A DNA stretch of 64,000 nt from Puia dinghuensis (GTDB lineage Bacteria > Bacteroidota > Bacteroidia > Chitinophagales > Chitinophagaceae): the NCBI RefSeq assembly GCF_014642875.1, contig NZ_BMJC01000001.1:1407335-1471334 (forward strand), given 5' to 3'. The notes under the pieces were generated by a model. It was given only the letters and a program-made list of their open reading frames with translations. It was not told the origin of the DNA and did not search any database. Each line of letters starts with the position of its first letter. Position 1 is the stretch's first letter. Shown here piece by piece: positions 15,501 to 25,462 of this stretch. Made by a program: the position numbers and the translations under genes.

Positions 15501-17378
15501 GCAAACTACCAGAAGTCCACCGGCGTGGTTCAGACCACCCTGCACTCCGACAACAAAGACTACCATTTTGACGCAAAAGGTTTGATCAACCTCTCGGACA
15601 GCGCCGCAGGCCCCGCCGTCAACATCACGACCGATGTTGCTACGGTGAAGGTCGATATGCTGGAAAAATACCTGGGTGGCATTTTCACCAATCTCACCGG
15701 CAATGCCAGCGGAACCCTCCAGATCACCGGCGCACCCTCCCATCTCTACTACCTGGGCACCGTTCAATTAAAAGATGCTTCCCTGAAAGTAGCCTATACC
15801 CAATGCACCTATAAGATCCCGGTGGCCACCATCCGCTTTAAAAAAGATACTATCGACTTCGGTACCCTGCAGTTAAAGGACAGGCTCGGGCATACGGCCG
15901 ACCTCACCCATGGCCGGCTCTTCCATCACGCCTTCGACGACCTGGGCTTCGATTTCGAAATGAATACCAACCGCCTGCTCCTGCTGGATACCAAGGCCAC
16001 CGATAACAACCAGTTCTACGGCACCGTCGTCGGCAAGGCAAGAATGACCCTCACCGGCCCTGAGAACAACATGATCATGAACATCAAAGGCGAACCCACC
16101 GACAGCTCGAGCATCTATCTCCCGCCTTCCATCAGCCGGGAGAATGGGGAGGCCGATTTCATCGAGTGGCGGGTATACGGAAAAGAGATGAAGAAGGGCC
16201 TGGCAGATAAAAAAAGCTCCAACCTCCTGGTCACCCTGGACATGTACGCCAACAACTACGCTAACGTCTACATGATCCTCGACCCCCTCAGCGGGGACAT
16301 CATCAAGGCCAATGGCCATGGCAACCTGGTCATGCGGGTAGGGACAACGGAAGACCTCACCCTCAACGGACGGTATGAGATCGATCGGGGGAATTACAAT
16401 TTCACCTTCCAGTCTTTTATTCATAAGCCTTTTACCCTCAGTGAAGGGGTGGGCAATTATATCCAGTGGAACGGTAATCCCTACGATGCGAACATCGGCA
16501 TCGCCGCCACTTTCAGGGCCGAAAACGTCCGGTTCAGCGATCTGGGCCTCAACAACGCCTCCGGCATCCAGGACGAGAATGTCAAGCGCTACCGGGGCGA
16601 TATCATCGTGACAGCCAACCTGACGGGAAAACTGATGGCGCCAAACATCGCCTTCCAGATCGACCTCCCGCCCGGCAGCCCGCTCCGGAACGACCAGGAT
16701 GCCTATACCCTGCTCCAGCGCATCCAGAACGACCCCAACGAACTCAACAAACAGGTGTCCTGCCTGGTCGTCCTCAATAGTTTTGTCCCCCTGTCCAACA
16801 GCACCACCACCTTCGACCCCACCTCCGCCGTAGGTAACGCGGTGGTCAACAGCATCTCCGGCGCCATTTCCAATGCCTTCTCCAAACAGGTGTCCAGCCA
16901 GCTGCAGCGCATTTTCAAGGACAAGAGCATCCGGGTGAATTTCAACACCACGTTGTACAATGGAGACTACCTTGTCATCAACAATCCCGATTTCAATAAC
17001 ATGAACTACAACCGCACCAACCTCAACCTCTCCGTCAGCAAGAACGTGCTCAACGAGAAGCTGACGATGACGGTCGGTAGCGCCCTGGATTGGGGGTTGA
17101 CGGCACAGCAGACCCAGAATGCTTCCTTCCAGTTTCTCCCCGATATCAATGCGGAATACAAGGTCACCCCCGACGGTCGGGTTGTCCTCACCTTCTTCTA
17201 CCGCGATTCGTACAACTATCTGTCCACGGGCAACCATACACAGAACAGCACCGGCACCAGTATCTCCTACCGGCGGGAATTCGATCGCATCGATGAGTTG
17301 TTTAAAAAGAAAAAGAAAAGATCCCCCATACCCGCGCCCCCAACGCCTCCCCCCACCGTCAAAAACGACACCAACTAA
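12558..17378 (+). CDS. tamB: TamB-type translocation/assembly module protein (DUF490 C-terminus)
   Basis: An AsmA/TamB-family protein spanning from the inner membrane through the periplasm. In other bacteria it serves outer-membrane protein insertion or bulk lipid transport. The first in-frame ATG is at 12747, but the 63 codons before it encode a basic start and single membrane anchor (KIWKILRNTLLVLLLLLLSVWGLIHLPSVQTWL) that the family needs, so I start at CTG 12558 after AAAAGGA, giving 1606 residues. The long middle consists of beta-rich repeats, and the last 400 residues match the TamB domain (GHGNLVMRVGTTEDLTLNGRYEIDRGNYNF, FQIDLPPGSPLRND, TFFYRDSYNY). The tail ends with a lysine run and a proline-rich segment. 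It has its own promoter region after the upstream terminator and ends at a bidirectional terminator shared with ribBA. Confidence 0.9.
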   Translation: MRKIWKILRNTLLVLLLLLLSVWGLIHLPSVQTWLVARVTKRLSHDLHTRISVKHVNFSLFNKMLLDSTMVEDNKGDTLLFAGTVKVNITDWWFFKDKAQLQYIGLEDATIKLQRTTDSVWNYQFIVNYFTDTDTTLKKVKDTAKGLQLDLKEIELARIHFLKHDAWRGEDMDVHLKALSLDADTINLTDKRARIRSLEFTQPDFVLANYTAKRPQQPIDTTVPVNDPLHLRLNPGGWDVIAGRVSIKDGSFRHEKTEDTVINKHFDGDHLYFYEVNTRFSNLRLNRDTLTAQLQLSTKERCGLDVKKLNAHIKWFPEAMEFGRLDLVTNKSHLRNFFAMRFKTLDDMDDFVTKIRMEAHFTDSDIDTDDIGWFAPELKTWNKRIRLSGDIQGTVSDLRGRKVVLEAGKNTLLNGDIHLKGLPNAEKTYIEFKSNDFRTTYEDMAALVPSLRHVEQPRIDHIAWLRFRGDFTGTFRDFVTKGTVETSLGTLETNLDMKLPAVGPSIYQGTITTDSFQLGSFLDNDNLGRIAFQGKINGTGLKTGTLSASLDGMVNSLEFNGYTYQHIQVNGAVAKKKFNGELIASDPNLDAHLNGLVDFSQQLPVFNFEAEVAKANLTKLHFVNQEVEFDGKFKCNFTGNDIDNFLGHASIYDASLFKNGNRVSFDSLTLESSIEANNKKIVVVSNEFDGAIAGEFSIKDLPASFQTFLNKYYPSYIKPAKTEPANQNFTFVISTKKVDEYIDLFDKDLKGFNNSVIAGRIDTRDKHLLDLNADIPAFDYKSIAFNNLNLKATGNLDSLSLETTIGDVSINDSLHFPSTLIHLRSSNDLSSVQVKTSANQTLNSANISAQVRTQPSGVKLTFDPSSFDINSKTWIIDKNGELAYYNNILYADGLNIHSGDQAIAITTHPSGEGNWNDIHIDLKKVNIGDFTPYVVRSERLEGLLTGSTDITNPFGDHTVHFQGQAEQFRFDNDSIGRLDLSANYQKSTGVVQTTLHSDNKDYHFDAKGLINLSDSAAGPAVNITTDVATVKVDMLEKYLGGIFTNLTGNASGTLQITGAPSHLYYLGTVQLKDASLKVAYTQCTYKIPVATIRFKKDTIDFGTLQLKDRLGHTADLTHGRLFHHAFDDLGFDFEMNTNRLLLLDTKATDNNQFYGTVVGKARMTLTGPENNMIMNIKGEPTDSSSIYLPPSISRENGEADFIEWRVYGKEMKKGLADKKSSNLLVTLDMYANNYANVYMILDPLSGDIIKANGHGNLVMRVGTTEDLTLNGRYEIDRGNYNFTFQSFIHKPFTLSEGVGNYIQWNGNPYDANIGIAATFRAENVRFSDLGLNNASGIQDENVKRYRGDIIVTANLTGKLMAPNIAFQIDLPPGSPLRNDQDAYTLLQRIQNDPNELNKQVSCLVVLNSFVPLSNSTTTFDPTSAVGNAVVNSISGAISNAFSKQVSSQLQRIFKDKSIRVNFNTTLYNGDYLVINNPDFNNMNYNRTNLNLSVSKNVLNEKLTMTVGSALDWGLTAQQTQNASFQFLPDINAEYKVTPDGRVVLTFFYRDSYNYLSTGNHTQNSTGTSISYRREFDRIDELFKKKKKRSPIPAPPTPPPTVKNDTN

Positions 17379-17379
17379 A

Positions 17380-17401
17380 AAACCCCGCGGCCGCGGGGTT
17401 T
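17380..17401. terminator. Bidirectional terminator between tamB and ribBA
   Basis: A perfect 22-bp palindrome, aaaccccgcgg joined to ccgcggggttt, with A/T runs at both ends. It starts 2 bases after the tamB stop and lies 5 bases from the ribBA stop. It should serve both convergent genes. Confidence 0.85.
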
Positions 17402-17406
17402 GTAAT

Positions 17407-18606
17407 TTATTTCAATATCTCATGCCCTAATTTATCCCTCTTAGTCTGGAGATACTTCTCATTATGCGGGTTAGGGTGGATCTCTATCGGCACGGTATCG
17501 ACGATCTCGAGCCCATAACCCAACAACCCGGCCCGCTTGCGCGGATTATTGCTGATCAGCCGCAGCTTGGTGATCCCCAGGTAACGCAGGATTTGCGCCC
17601 CTACCCCATAATCCCGCTTGTCCATCGGGAAACCCAGGTGAAGGTTGGCCTCCACCGTATCCATCCCCTCTTCCTGGAGCTTATAGGCCTTCAATTTGTT
17701 CAAAAGACCGATGCCCCGCCCCTCCTGGTTCATATAAAGGATAGCCCCCTGGCCCGCCGCTTCCACCAGCCGCATGGCTTCGTGCAGCTGCTCGCCACAG
17801 TCACACCGGAAGGAACCCAGGATATCCCCTGTAAAACAGGAGGAATGCACCCGAACCAGCACCGGCTCACCCGGTTGCCAGCTACCCTTGATCAGGGCCA
17901 GATGTTCATTATTCGTATTCTTTTCCCGGAAGGCAATCAGTTTAAAATGCCCGTATTTGGTAGGCATGTCCACCCTGACTATCTCTTCGATCAGCGAATC
18001 GGTCTTCAACCGGTATTCAATGAGGTCGGCTATCGAGATCACCTTCAGATCGAATTTCCGCGCAATCTCCAGCAGCTGAGGCAGCCGGGCCATCGTCCCA
18101 TCTTCGTTCATGATCTCTACCAGTACACCCGCCGGCTCGAACCCGGCAAGCCGGGCCAGGTCTATCGTGGCTTCAGTATGCCCCGCCCGGCGCAGGACTC
18201 CACCGCGCTTTGCCCGCAGCGGGAAGATATGGCCGGGACGGCCGAGATCATCTTGTGTCGTTGCCGGATCGACAAGCGCCTTCACCGTTTTGGCCCGGTC
18301 GTGGGCCGAGATCCCCGTAGTACAACCATGTCCCAGCAGGTCAACACTCACCGTAAACGGAGTCTCATGAAGCGCCGTATTCTTGTGGACCATCAATTCC
18401 AGGCCAAGTTCGTCACACCGGTCTTCCACCAGCGGGGCACAGATGAGGCCCCGGCCTTCCTTGCTCATAAAATTGATGATCTCTGGGGTAACATTACGGG
18501 CTGCAGTAATGAAATCTCCTTCATTCTCACGGTCTTCATCGTCAACGACAATAACCAGCTTCCCATTTTTTACGTCTTCGATTGCGCTCTCTATACTGGA
18601 CAACAT
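17407..18606 (-). CDS. ribBA: Bifunctional 3,4-dihydroxy-2-butanone-4-phosphate synthase / GTP cyclohydrolase II
   Basis: A 399-residue cytosolic enzyme giving both first intermediates of riboflavin synthesis: DHBP from ribulose 5-phosphate and the pyrimidine from GTP. The N-terminal RibB domain (1 to about 205) has the acidic loop [13 protein letters not shown] (residues 20-32) and the [13 protein letters not shown] segment. The C-terminal RibA domain has the zinc cysteines in [20 protein letters not shown] and the catalytic [19 protein letters not shown]. Both sets of active-site residues are intact. I start at the ATG at 18604-18606, because the codon before it is TTG. A TAATTTTG box lies 17 bases upstream. 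No FMN riboswitch is visible in the leader. Confidence 0.96.
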   Translation of the reverse strand: MLSSIESAIEDVKNGKLVIVVDDEDRENEGDFITAARNVTPEIINFMSKEGRGLICAPLVEDRCDELGLELMVHKNTALHETPFTVSVDLLGHGCTTGISAHDRAKTVKALVDPATTQDDLGRPGHIFPLRAKRGGVLRRAGHTEATIDLARLAGFEPAGVLVEIMNEDGTMARLPQLLEIARKFDLKVISIADLIEYRLKTDSLIEEIVRVDMPTKYGHFKLIAFREKNTNNEHLALIKGSWQPGEPVLVRVHSSCFTGDILGSFRCDCGEQLHEAMRLVEAAGQGAILYMNQEGRGIGLLNKLKAYKLQEEGMDTVEANLHLGFPMDKRDYGVGAQILRYLGITKLRLISNNPRKRAGLLGYGLEIVDTVPIEIHPNPHNEKYLQTKRDKLGHEILK

Positions 18607-18623
18607 CAAAAAAGGTTTAAGTA

Positions 18624-18631
18624 CAAAATTA
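18624..18631 (-). promoter_or_regulatory. -7 promoter box of ribBA
   Basis: TAATTTTG on the minus strand matches TAnnTTTG exactly and would give a leader of about 12 nt. No clear -33 TTTG is visible. The rest of 18632-18872 shows no convincing gene or structure. Confidence 0.45.
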
Positions 18632-18872
18632 ACAATAAAAACGGCTGAAAGTTAGAAAAGGATGCCTAAAGCCTACCCAAACACCACAGGCTACCCAGTC
18701 ACCCCGGCCGGCCAACCCCAGGAAAAGCGCTCCCCCAGCGAATATTAACAAATAGTGATCGCGCAGCCTTTTCAGCCTTTCCCCTTTCTTTAGCTGTTAA
18801 TGATTTCTTAATGTTGTTGTGAATACAGTCATACAAATTCTGTATTCCTTTGCACCCGCAAAACCACTTTAT

Positions 18873-21800
18873 ATGATAAGACGACTGCTATTATCAACAA
18901 TCACCATTCTGTCCATGCTGTACTCCTTTGGTCAGGAAACGACTTCGGAGATCGCCGGCCTGGTTACGGATGGAAAAGCAGGCCTTGGAGGGGCTACCGT
19001 CACAGCCATCCACGGGCCTACGGGTACAGTATATACTACCACCTCCCGAAAGGACGGACGCTACAACCTACCAAATATGCGCATCGGGGGCCCTTACACG
19101 GTCACCGTCAGCTATGTCGGGTTTAAGGAGGAAAAACAGGAAAATATCTCCCTGTTGTTGGGGGAAGTCTTCAAATCGGATTTTTCCCTCGTCGCGGAGT
19201 CCAAACAACTGACGGAAGTGGTGATCACCGCCTCCCGCCAGGATAAGGTCTTCAACAACGGCCATACGGGAAGCCAGGAAGTCATCAGCCGCGCCCAGAT
19301 GGACCGGCTCCCGACCCTTAGCAGGTCGTTGCAGGACTTTACCCGGCTCGACCCCAGCGCCAACGGACTCAGCTTCGGTGGCCGCAGCAGCTCCTATAAC
19401 AACCTCACGGTGGACGGAGCCAATTTCAACAACGCCTTCGGCCTCTCCGGCACGCTCGGCGGACAAACCAACTCCCAGCCCATCAGCCTGGATGCCCTCG
19501 AGCAGATCCAGGTCAACGTTTCTCCCTATGACGTTCGGCAGGGCGGATTTTCCGGCGCAGGCATCAACTCCGTCACTCGCAGCGGAACCAACCAGTTCAA
19601 AGGTTCAGTTTACACGTATATAAAGAGCTCCGGCCTTCAGGGCTATAACGTGGATGGCTACCAGCTGCCCCACCAGACCTTCGATTACAATCTCTGGGGC
19701 GCTTACCTGGGTGGCGCCTTTGTTCCCAACAAGGTATTCTTCTTCGTCAGTTACGAGCAAGAGCGCAGAAAAGACCCCGCAACTACTTTCGTAGCTTCCA
19801 CGGCTGGCACCCCGGCCGGCGGCAACGTTTCGGCCGCGAATTACGATACGCTCACCGCGTTGAAGAATTTTTTGGTTAAAAACTTCAACTACAATCCGGG
19901 ATTCTTCCAGGGCTATTCCTACAGGACCCAAAGCGATAAGCTCACGGCAAAGATCGACTGGAACATCGGCAAGCGCAACACGTTCACGATCAAATACAAC
20001 TACCTCAACTCATTAAGGGATATCGCCGCGAGCAACAGCGGTTCACCCAGCGGTGGCCGCCAGGCCAGCTCGACCGGCCTGCCCTTCAGCGGCGCTGGCT
20101 ATGTCATTCATAATAATTTCAACATCTTCATCGCCGAACTCAATACCCGCTTCGGCAACGGCATTTCCAACAAGCTGCAGGTTGGCTACACCGCCCTGCG
20201 CGACTTCCGGGAAAGCCAGGGAGGATCCGATTTCCCGCTGGTGGACATCATGAACGGGTCGAACCAGTCTTATACCGCTTTCGGTTATGAGCCTTTCACC
20301 TATCACAACGTCCTGAACACAGATATCTATCAATTGTCCGACATCTTCACCCTGTATAAGGGCACCCATGAGATCACGTTCGGCACACAGGATTATTATA
20401 AGAAGTTCAAGAACGGTTTTGCCCCCAACTATGAAGGGGTCTATCGCTTCAAGACCCTGGACGATTTCTACAACAGCGTCAACACCGGCGCGGCAACCGC
20501 CATCCGCTACAACCTGCAATATTCTGCCCTTCCGGACGGCTCCTTCCCCTATGCGAAGATCGGCGTATACGAACTGGGTTTCTTTGTACAGGACAAATGG
20601 CGGGTCACCAACAACTTCACCCTCACCTATGGGTTACGCGTCGATGCCCCCATCTTCGAGAACAAATTCCAGGATAACCCCTATGCCGATGCGCTTACCT
20701 TCAGGGATGGCAAACATTACAGCACGGGACAAAAACCCAATACCAACCCCTTATTCTCGCCCCGTGTAGGCTTCAACTGGGACGTCAAAGGCGACCAGCA
20801 AACACAGGTCCGTGGCGGCGCCGGCTTCTTCTCCGGTCCTCCTCCCTTTGTATGGGTCAGCAACCAGGCCAGCAACAACGGGGTACAGTTCGGCTCCTTC
20901 GTCAAGGGTCCCCTGGGTTCTCCTGCTACCGCACCCGTCGCATTCAGCGCCGATATCAACCACTACCGGCCTACCGCAGGTGCTGCCAATACCTCGTATA
21001 ACCTGGTATTCACCGATCCCGGCTTCAAATATCCCCAGGTGCTGAAGGCCAACATTGCCATCGACCAGAAGCTGCCCTGGGGCATCATCGGTACCCTGGA
21101 GTTCATGTACTCCAAGGACATCAATGCCGTCAACTTCGAGAACGTCAACCTTCCGGATACCGGCATCACCCCTTTCAAAGGAGCTGACCCCCGTTGGAGG
21201 TACAGCGCCAACCAGATCAACCGCGGACAGGGAGGTGCTACCCAAAGCAACCCCATTATCACCAACGCTATCCTGATGAAGAACTACAGCAAGGGATATG
21301 CATACACCGCTACCCTGCAATTGCAGAAGAGCTTCAGGAATGTGTATCTCAACGTCGCCTATACGTTCAGCCAGTCCCAGACCCTCAACGATGGCGGCTC
21401 CATCGCCCAATCCAACTGGAACGGCCGCCCCACCATCGGCGACCCCAATTCTCCCGAGCTGGGTTATGCCAACTTCTATCAGCCCCATCGTATCATCGCC
21501 TCGGCCTTCTATCGTAAAGAATATGCGAAGTTCTTTGCCACTTCGGCAGGCCTCATCTACGAGGCTGCACCCGCAGGCGTAGGTTCTTATACCTACAACG
21601 GCGATCCGATGAACACCAACACCGGCACCAGCAATTTCATGCTGATGTATATTCCGAACAACTCCTCGGAGATCACCCTGGTTCCCGTCGGCAACAACCC
21701 GGCCAAGGACCCCCGCACGGCCGCCCAGATCTGGTCACAGCTGGATGCTTTCATCAATTCCGACCACTACCTGAGCCAGCACCGTGGCCAGTTCGCCCAG

Positions 21801-22145
21801 CGTAATGCCGCCGTACTGCCCTGGTTTTCAAGAATGGACTTCAACATCACCCAGGAGATATTCTATTACACGGGCCGCACGAACAAGACCAAACATACGC
21901 TGAAGGTCAGCTTCGATATCCTCAACGTGGGCAACATGATCAGCAACAAGTGGGGCGTCTACAAGACCTTCACCCAGCTGTCACCGCTCAATTTCGAGGG
22001 AATGGCCAACGGTACTCCGACTTACTCGTTCCCCTTCCAGGTGTCTTCCAGCCAGACTCCTTACACCAATGCTTACAAGGATGATACCGGCAATCCACTG
22101 TCGCACTGGCAAGGACAGATCGGTATAAGATACTTGTTCAACTAA
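18873..22145 (+). CDS. TonB-dependent receptor, Oar-like, with carboxypeptidase-regulatory-like domain
   Basis: A 1090-residue outer-membrane beta-barrel. I start at ATG 18873 (MIRRLLLSTITILSMLYSFGQ), a clean signal peptide, rather than the in-frame codon 18 residues earlier. Domains in order: signal (1-21), a CarboxypepD_reg-like beta sandwich (about 25-110; ATVTAIHGPTGTVYTTTSRKDGRYNLPNMRIGGPYTVTVSY), TonB plug (VVITASRQDKVFNN onward, with NLTVDGANFNNAFG) and a large barrel ending IGIRYLFN. The layout resembles Oar-type and OmpA-like TonB receptors rather than SusC; there is no SusD nearby. The natural substrate is unknown. It stands alone, bounded by the ribBA promoter region and a strong terminator. 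Confidence 0.93.
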   Translation: MIRRLLLSTITILSMLYSFGQETTSEIAGLVTDGKAGLGGATVTAIHGPTGTVYTTTSRKDGRYNLPNMRIGGPYTVTVSYVGFKEEKQENISLLLGEVFKSDFSLVAESKQLTEVVITASRQDKVFNNGHTGSQEVISRAQMDRLPTLSRSLQDFTRLDPSANGLSFGGRSSSYNNLTVDGANFNNAFGLSGTLGGQTNSQPISLDALEQIQVNVSPYDVRQGGFSGAGINSVTRSGTNQFKGSVYTYIKSSGLQGYNVDGYQLPHQTFDYNLWGAYLGGAFVPNKVFFFVSYEQERRKDPATTFVASTAGTPAGGNVSAANYDTLTALKNFLVKNFNYNPGFFQGYSYRTQSDKLTAKIDWNIGKRNTFTIKYNYLNSLRDIAASNSGSPSGGRQASSTGLPFSGAGYVIHNNFNIFIAELNTRFGNGISNKLQVGYTALRDFRESQGGSDFPLVDIMNGSNQSYTAFGYEPFTYHNVLNTDIYQLSDIFTLYKGTHEITFGTQDYYKKFKNGFAPNYEGVYRFKTLDDFYNSVNTGAATAIRYNLQYSALPDGSFPYAKIGVYELGFFVQDKWRVTNNFTLTYGLRVDAPIFENKFQDNPYADALTFRDGKHYSTGQKPNTNPLFSPRVGFNWDVKGDQQTQVRGGAGFFSGPPPFVWVSNQASNNGVQFGSFVKGPLGSPATAPVAFSADINHYRPTAGAANTSYNLVFTDPGFKYPQVLKANIAIDQKLPWGIIGTLEFMYSKDINAVNFENVNLPDTGITPFKGADPRWRYSANQINRGQGGATQSNPIITNAILMKNYSKGYAYTATLQLQKSFRNVYLNVAYTFSQSQTLNDGGSIAQSNWNGRPTIGDPNSPELGYANFYQPHRIIASAFYRKEYAKFFATSAGLIYEAAPAGVGSYTYNGDPMNTNTGTSNFMLMYIPNNSSEITLVPVGNNPAKDPRTAAQIWSQLDAFINSDHYLSQHRGQFAQRNAAVLPWFSRMDFNITQEIFYYTGRTNKTKHTLKVSFDILNVGNMISNKWGVYKTFTQLSPLNFEGMANGTPTYSFPFQVSSSQTPYTNAYKDDTGNPLSHWQGQIGIRYLFN

Positions 22146-22157
22146 TACTACCCGCAC

Positions 22158-22190
22158 AAAAAACCCCGCTCACCGGCGGGGTTTTTTTTT
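22158..22190. terminator. Terminator between the TonB receptor and the esterase
   Basis: Stem ccccgc (22164-22169) / gcgggg (22176-22181), extended by AAAA before and TTTT after, with a run of nine T on the plus strand and an A-rich start that also gives T's on the minus strand. It serves both convergent genes. Confidence 0.85.
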
Positions 22191-22197
22191 ATATCAT

Positions 22198-23010
22198 TTA
22201 TTTCCCAAATCCCCATAACAAAAATTCCGGTATCGCTCTCCTCCAGGTATCCACATCATGCCGGCCGCCGGCAATCTCATAATACCGGATATCCCGCTCC
22301 CTGTCATACCCTTTCGCCACCAGTTCCCCGATCAAATCCTGCGTATCGTCGATGGAATCGATGATCCCATTGCCATTGCGGTCTTCCTGTTCATCCTCCG
22401 TCCCGCATTCAAAAAAGAACTTCAGCCAGGGATAGTAGCTGCCTCTGCGCACTTCCGCCTGCATGATCCTGTTGGTATGCTCATCATAGGTCGCGTCAGT
22501 CGCATCCTTTGTCCGCCACCAGAAACTGCCGGAGAACAGTCCCGCCCGCGTAAATTCCTGCGGATGGCTCCAGACAATATCCATCGCACTAAGCGCTCCC
22601 AGCGAAAACCCCGCAAATGCCTTCTCCCGGAAATCAGGCGCCCTATACCTCCGGCGGATGGCCGGTATCAGTTCGTCAAAGACAAACCGCGTATACGCAT
22701 CCGCCCTTGCACCCCTACCCTTGTAATCGGGAATCCCCGCCGTCCCATATTCCATTTTCCTTTCCTCGCCTGCATGGATGCCCACGCACAATAGCGGTCT
22801 CAACAACCCGCGGCCATAAAGATCGTCCAGTATCCCCGCCAGCCCAAGCCGGCCCAGGTCCTGCCCGTCATTGATCAGCAGCAGACCGGTCTGGCGCATC
22901 TCACAGGCTTCACCCGGCAAATAAAAATCCACCATCACATTTCGGTTCAGCTGCCCCGATCGCAACAACAAGCTCTCCTGCCTGATATTCGTGCTCTTTT
23001 CTATCGACAT
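22198..23010 (-). CDS. Esterase-D-like alpha/beta hydrolase
   Basis: A 270-residue hydrolase of the esterase-D/enterochelin-esterase (PF00756) type. The nucleophile elbow is G-F-S-L-G (in AFAGFSLGALSAMDIVWSHP); a GIHAG segment precedes it and the catalytic His is probably in GGRHDVDTWRRAIPEFL near the C-terminus. I start at ATG 23008-23010 (MSIEKSTNIRQES), since the longer frame runs into the divergent neighbour. No signal peptide, so probably cytosolic. It has DRNGNGIIDSIDD, an EF-hand-like acidic loop that could bind calcium. It is divergent, with only 29 bases, to a second esterase of the same superfamily. Substrates of the superfamily include siderophore esters, S-formylglutathione and feruloyl esters; the real one is unknown. 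Confidence 0.85.
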   Translation of the reverse strand: MSIEKSTNIRQESLLLRSGQLNRNVMVDFYLPGEACEMRQTGLLLINDGQDLGRLGLAGILDDLYGRGLLRPLLCVGIHAGEERKMEYGTAGIPDYKGRGARADAYTRFVFDELIPAIRRRYRAPDFREKAFAGFSLGALSAMDIVWSHPQEFTRAGLFSGSFWWRTKDATDATYDEHTNRIMQAEVRRGSYYPWLKFFFECGTEDEQEDRNGNGIIDSIDDTQDLIGELVAKGYDRERDIRYYEIAGGRHDVDTWRRAIPEFLLWGFGK

Positions 23011-23015
23011 AGCGC

Positions 23016-23023
23016 CAAAAATA
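23016..23023 (-). promoter_or_regulatory. -7 box directly before the esterase start
   Basis: TATTTTTG on the minus strand, then GCGCT, then ATG. With a usual -7 to start-site distance the transcript would begin at or next to the start codon. Confidence 0.4.
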
Positions 23024-23039
23024 GTATATTTAATCATAA

Positions 23040-23765
23040 ATGGACCTTGACGAAGAATATCACAAATGGCATTCACCGGTCATCGGCCGGGATTTCGAAA
23101 TGCTCGTTTTCGGGAAGGGAGGTTATCCCATCATCATCTTCCCAACTTCCCGTGGCAGTTATTATCAGAACAAAGACCAGGGCCTCATCGAGACCGCCCG
23201 CTGGTTCCTCGAGAACGGGAAAGTAAAGATCTACTGCCCCGATAGCCTCGATGCAGAGACCTGGTATGACAAGTCCGTGTCCCCGGCCGAAAGGGCTCGG
23301 CGGCATACCTTCTACGACCGCCTCATACTGGAAGAAATTGTATCCCGCGCTATGCACGAGACCGGACACACTCGCATCGCCGTAGCCGGTTGCAGCTTTG
23401 GCGGCTATCATTCCGCCAACTTCGCCTTCCGCCACCCCGGTATCACCGGCTATTGCTTTTCCATGAGCGGCGTTTTCGACATCCGATCCTTCACGGATGG
23501 CTATTACGATGACAACGTCTATTTCAACAACCCCGTCGACTTTATCCCGGGCGCATCCGATGCCGCCCTCTGGCAAATGGGCATCGTGCTTGGAACAGCC
23601 GAGCATGACATCTGCCGGGGACAAAATGAATGGATGAGCCGCCTGCTCGCCGCCAAATCTATACCCCACTGGCTGGACATCCGCGCCGGCCGCGACCACG
23701 ACTGGCCCGTATGGAAAGAAATGTTCCCGCATTACCTGTCCATGCTGCCGGGAGCCACACCCTAA
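23040..23765 (+). CDS. Esterase-D-like alpha/beta hydrolase, first gene of the ATP-grasp cluster
   Basis: A 241-residue cytosolic alpha/beta hydrolase with nucleophile motif G-C-S-F-G-G-Y (AVAGCSFGGYHSANFAFRHP), an early oxyanion-side segment PIIIFPTSRGSYYQNKDQGL and a likely catalytic His in RAGRDHDWPVWKEMFPHYL. It starts at ATG 23040 and is followed after 24 bases by the ATP-grasp gene in the same direction. This compact form without signal peptide is often seen in Bacteroidota beside ATP-grasp and carboxylate-amine ligase genes (family knowledge, no search run). It could remove an ester from an activated acyl group or release a finished product. Divergent from the related esterase at 22198. 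Confidence 0.85.
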   Translation: MDLDEEYHKWHSPVIGRDFEMLVFGKGGYPIIIFPTSRGSYYQNKDQGLIETARWFLENGKVKIYCPDSLDAETWYDKSVSPAERARRHTFYDRLILEEIVSRAMHETGHTRIAVAGCSFGGYHSANFAFRHPGITGYCFSMSGVFDIRSFTDGYYDDNVYFNNPVDFIPGASDAALWQMGIVLGTAEHDICRGQNEWMSRLLAAKSIPHWLDIRAGRDHDWPVWKEMFPHYLSMLPGATP

Positions 23766-23789
23766 ACCCCATCATCACCGCACAAAAAA

Positions 23790-24767
<978 letters not shown>

Positions 24768-24833
24768 ATTTTTTTTTCATAATCCTTTTTCAACTAATTT
24801 TATTAGCATAACAATAATTCAAACCTTACTTCT

Positions 24834-25451
24834 ATGTTGACGATCTATAACCATGAAGAAGACCGCTACCAGCAGGTAGAGGAGCCGGACCCTTCACTAA
24901 CCTATACCTATGCCGACTACTACCGGTGGAGATTCCTCGAAAGGCTCGAACTGCTGCGGGGCAAGATATTCAAGCTCGCCGCCGCCAACACCATCCACCA
25001 GCGCCTCGCCCTTAAATTGGCGGTCAGTCTATATGGTCACCTCAAGGGATGCCCCTGCGAAGCCTTCATCGCGCCCTTCGATGTCCGGCTGCCGGTAAAG
25101 AATCGCAAGAGAGACGATCAGGTCACCACCGTCGTACAACCGGATGTCTGCGTCGTCTGCGACCCCCAAAAGGTCGACAGCCGCGGCGTTTGCGGAGCCC
25201 CCGATCTCATTATCGAGATACTCTCCCCCAGCAATTCTCAATATGACGTTTGCGATAAGTACGACGTTTACCAGGAATCCGGCGTCAGGGAATACTGGGT
25301 CGTCAGCCCCATGCAGGAAAACGTCATGGTGTCCCTGCTCCAGGCCGATGGGAAATATGACGCCTCTACCATCCATAAACCTGGTGATACCTTGCACGCC
25401 ACGGCCGTGCCCGGCTTCTCGCTCGACATCCGGCAACTCTTTACTCAATAA
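24834..25451 (+). CDS. Uma2-family restriction-endonuclease-like protein
   Basis: A 205-residue protein of the Uma2 family (PD-(D/E)XK nuclease fold). Conserved residues line up: D104 in VQPDVCVV, E128 in GAPDLIIEILSPSN, K142 and Y143 in DKYDVY, then GVREYWVV (150-157). The function of Uma2 proteins is not established; they are often multicopy and a nuclease role has been suggested from fold alone. Here it is a single copy between two ligase genes, 66 bases after the ATP-grasp gene and 11 before the carboxylate-amine ligase, so it may simply travel in this operon. No inverted repeats or transposase flank it. Confidence 0.85.
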   Translation: MLTIYNHEEDRYQQVEEPDPSLTYTYADYYRWRFLERLELLRGKIFKLAAANTIHQRLALKLAVSLYGHLKGCPCEAFIAPFDVRLPVKNRKRDDQVTTVVQPDVCVVCDPQKVDSRGVCGAPDLIIEILSPSNSQYDVCDKYDVYQESGVREYWVVSPMQENVMVSLLQADGKYDASTIHKPGDTLHATAVPGFSLDIRQLFTQ

Positions 25452-25462
25452 CCCCCTTACAA

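Noticed and set aside
15873-17237. Long minus-strand open frame (454 codons) opposite the TamB-type gene
   Set aside because: It reads as low-complexity V/D/G-rich sequence and sits fully opposite a clear TamB domain.
18662-18748. A 28-codon frame starting ATGCCTAAAGCC between ribBA and the TonB receptor
   Set aside because: Proline- and threonine-rich with no ribosome site or conserved-looking features; likely chance.
18606-18872. FMN riboswitch in front of ribBA
   Set aside because: The conserved RFN core (AGGG and GGCGG-type segments in order) is not visible on the minus strand; the predicted leader is only about 12 nt.
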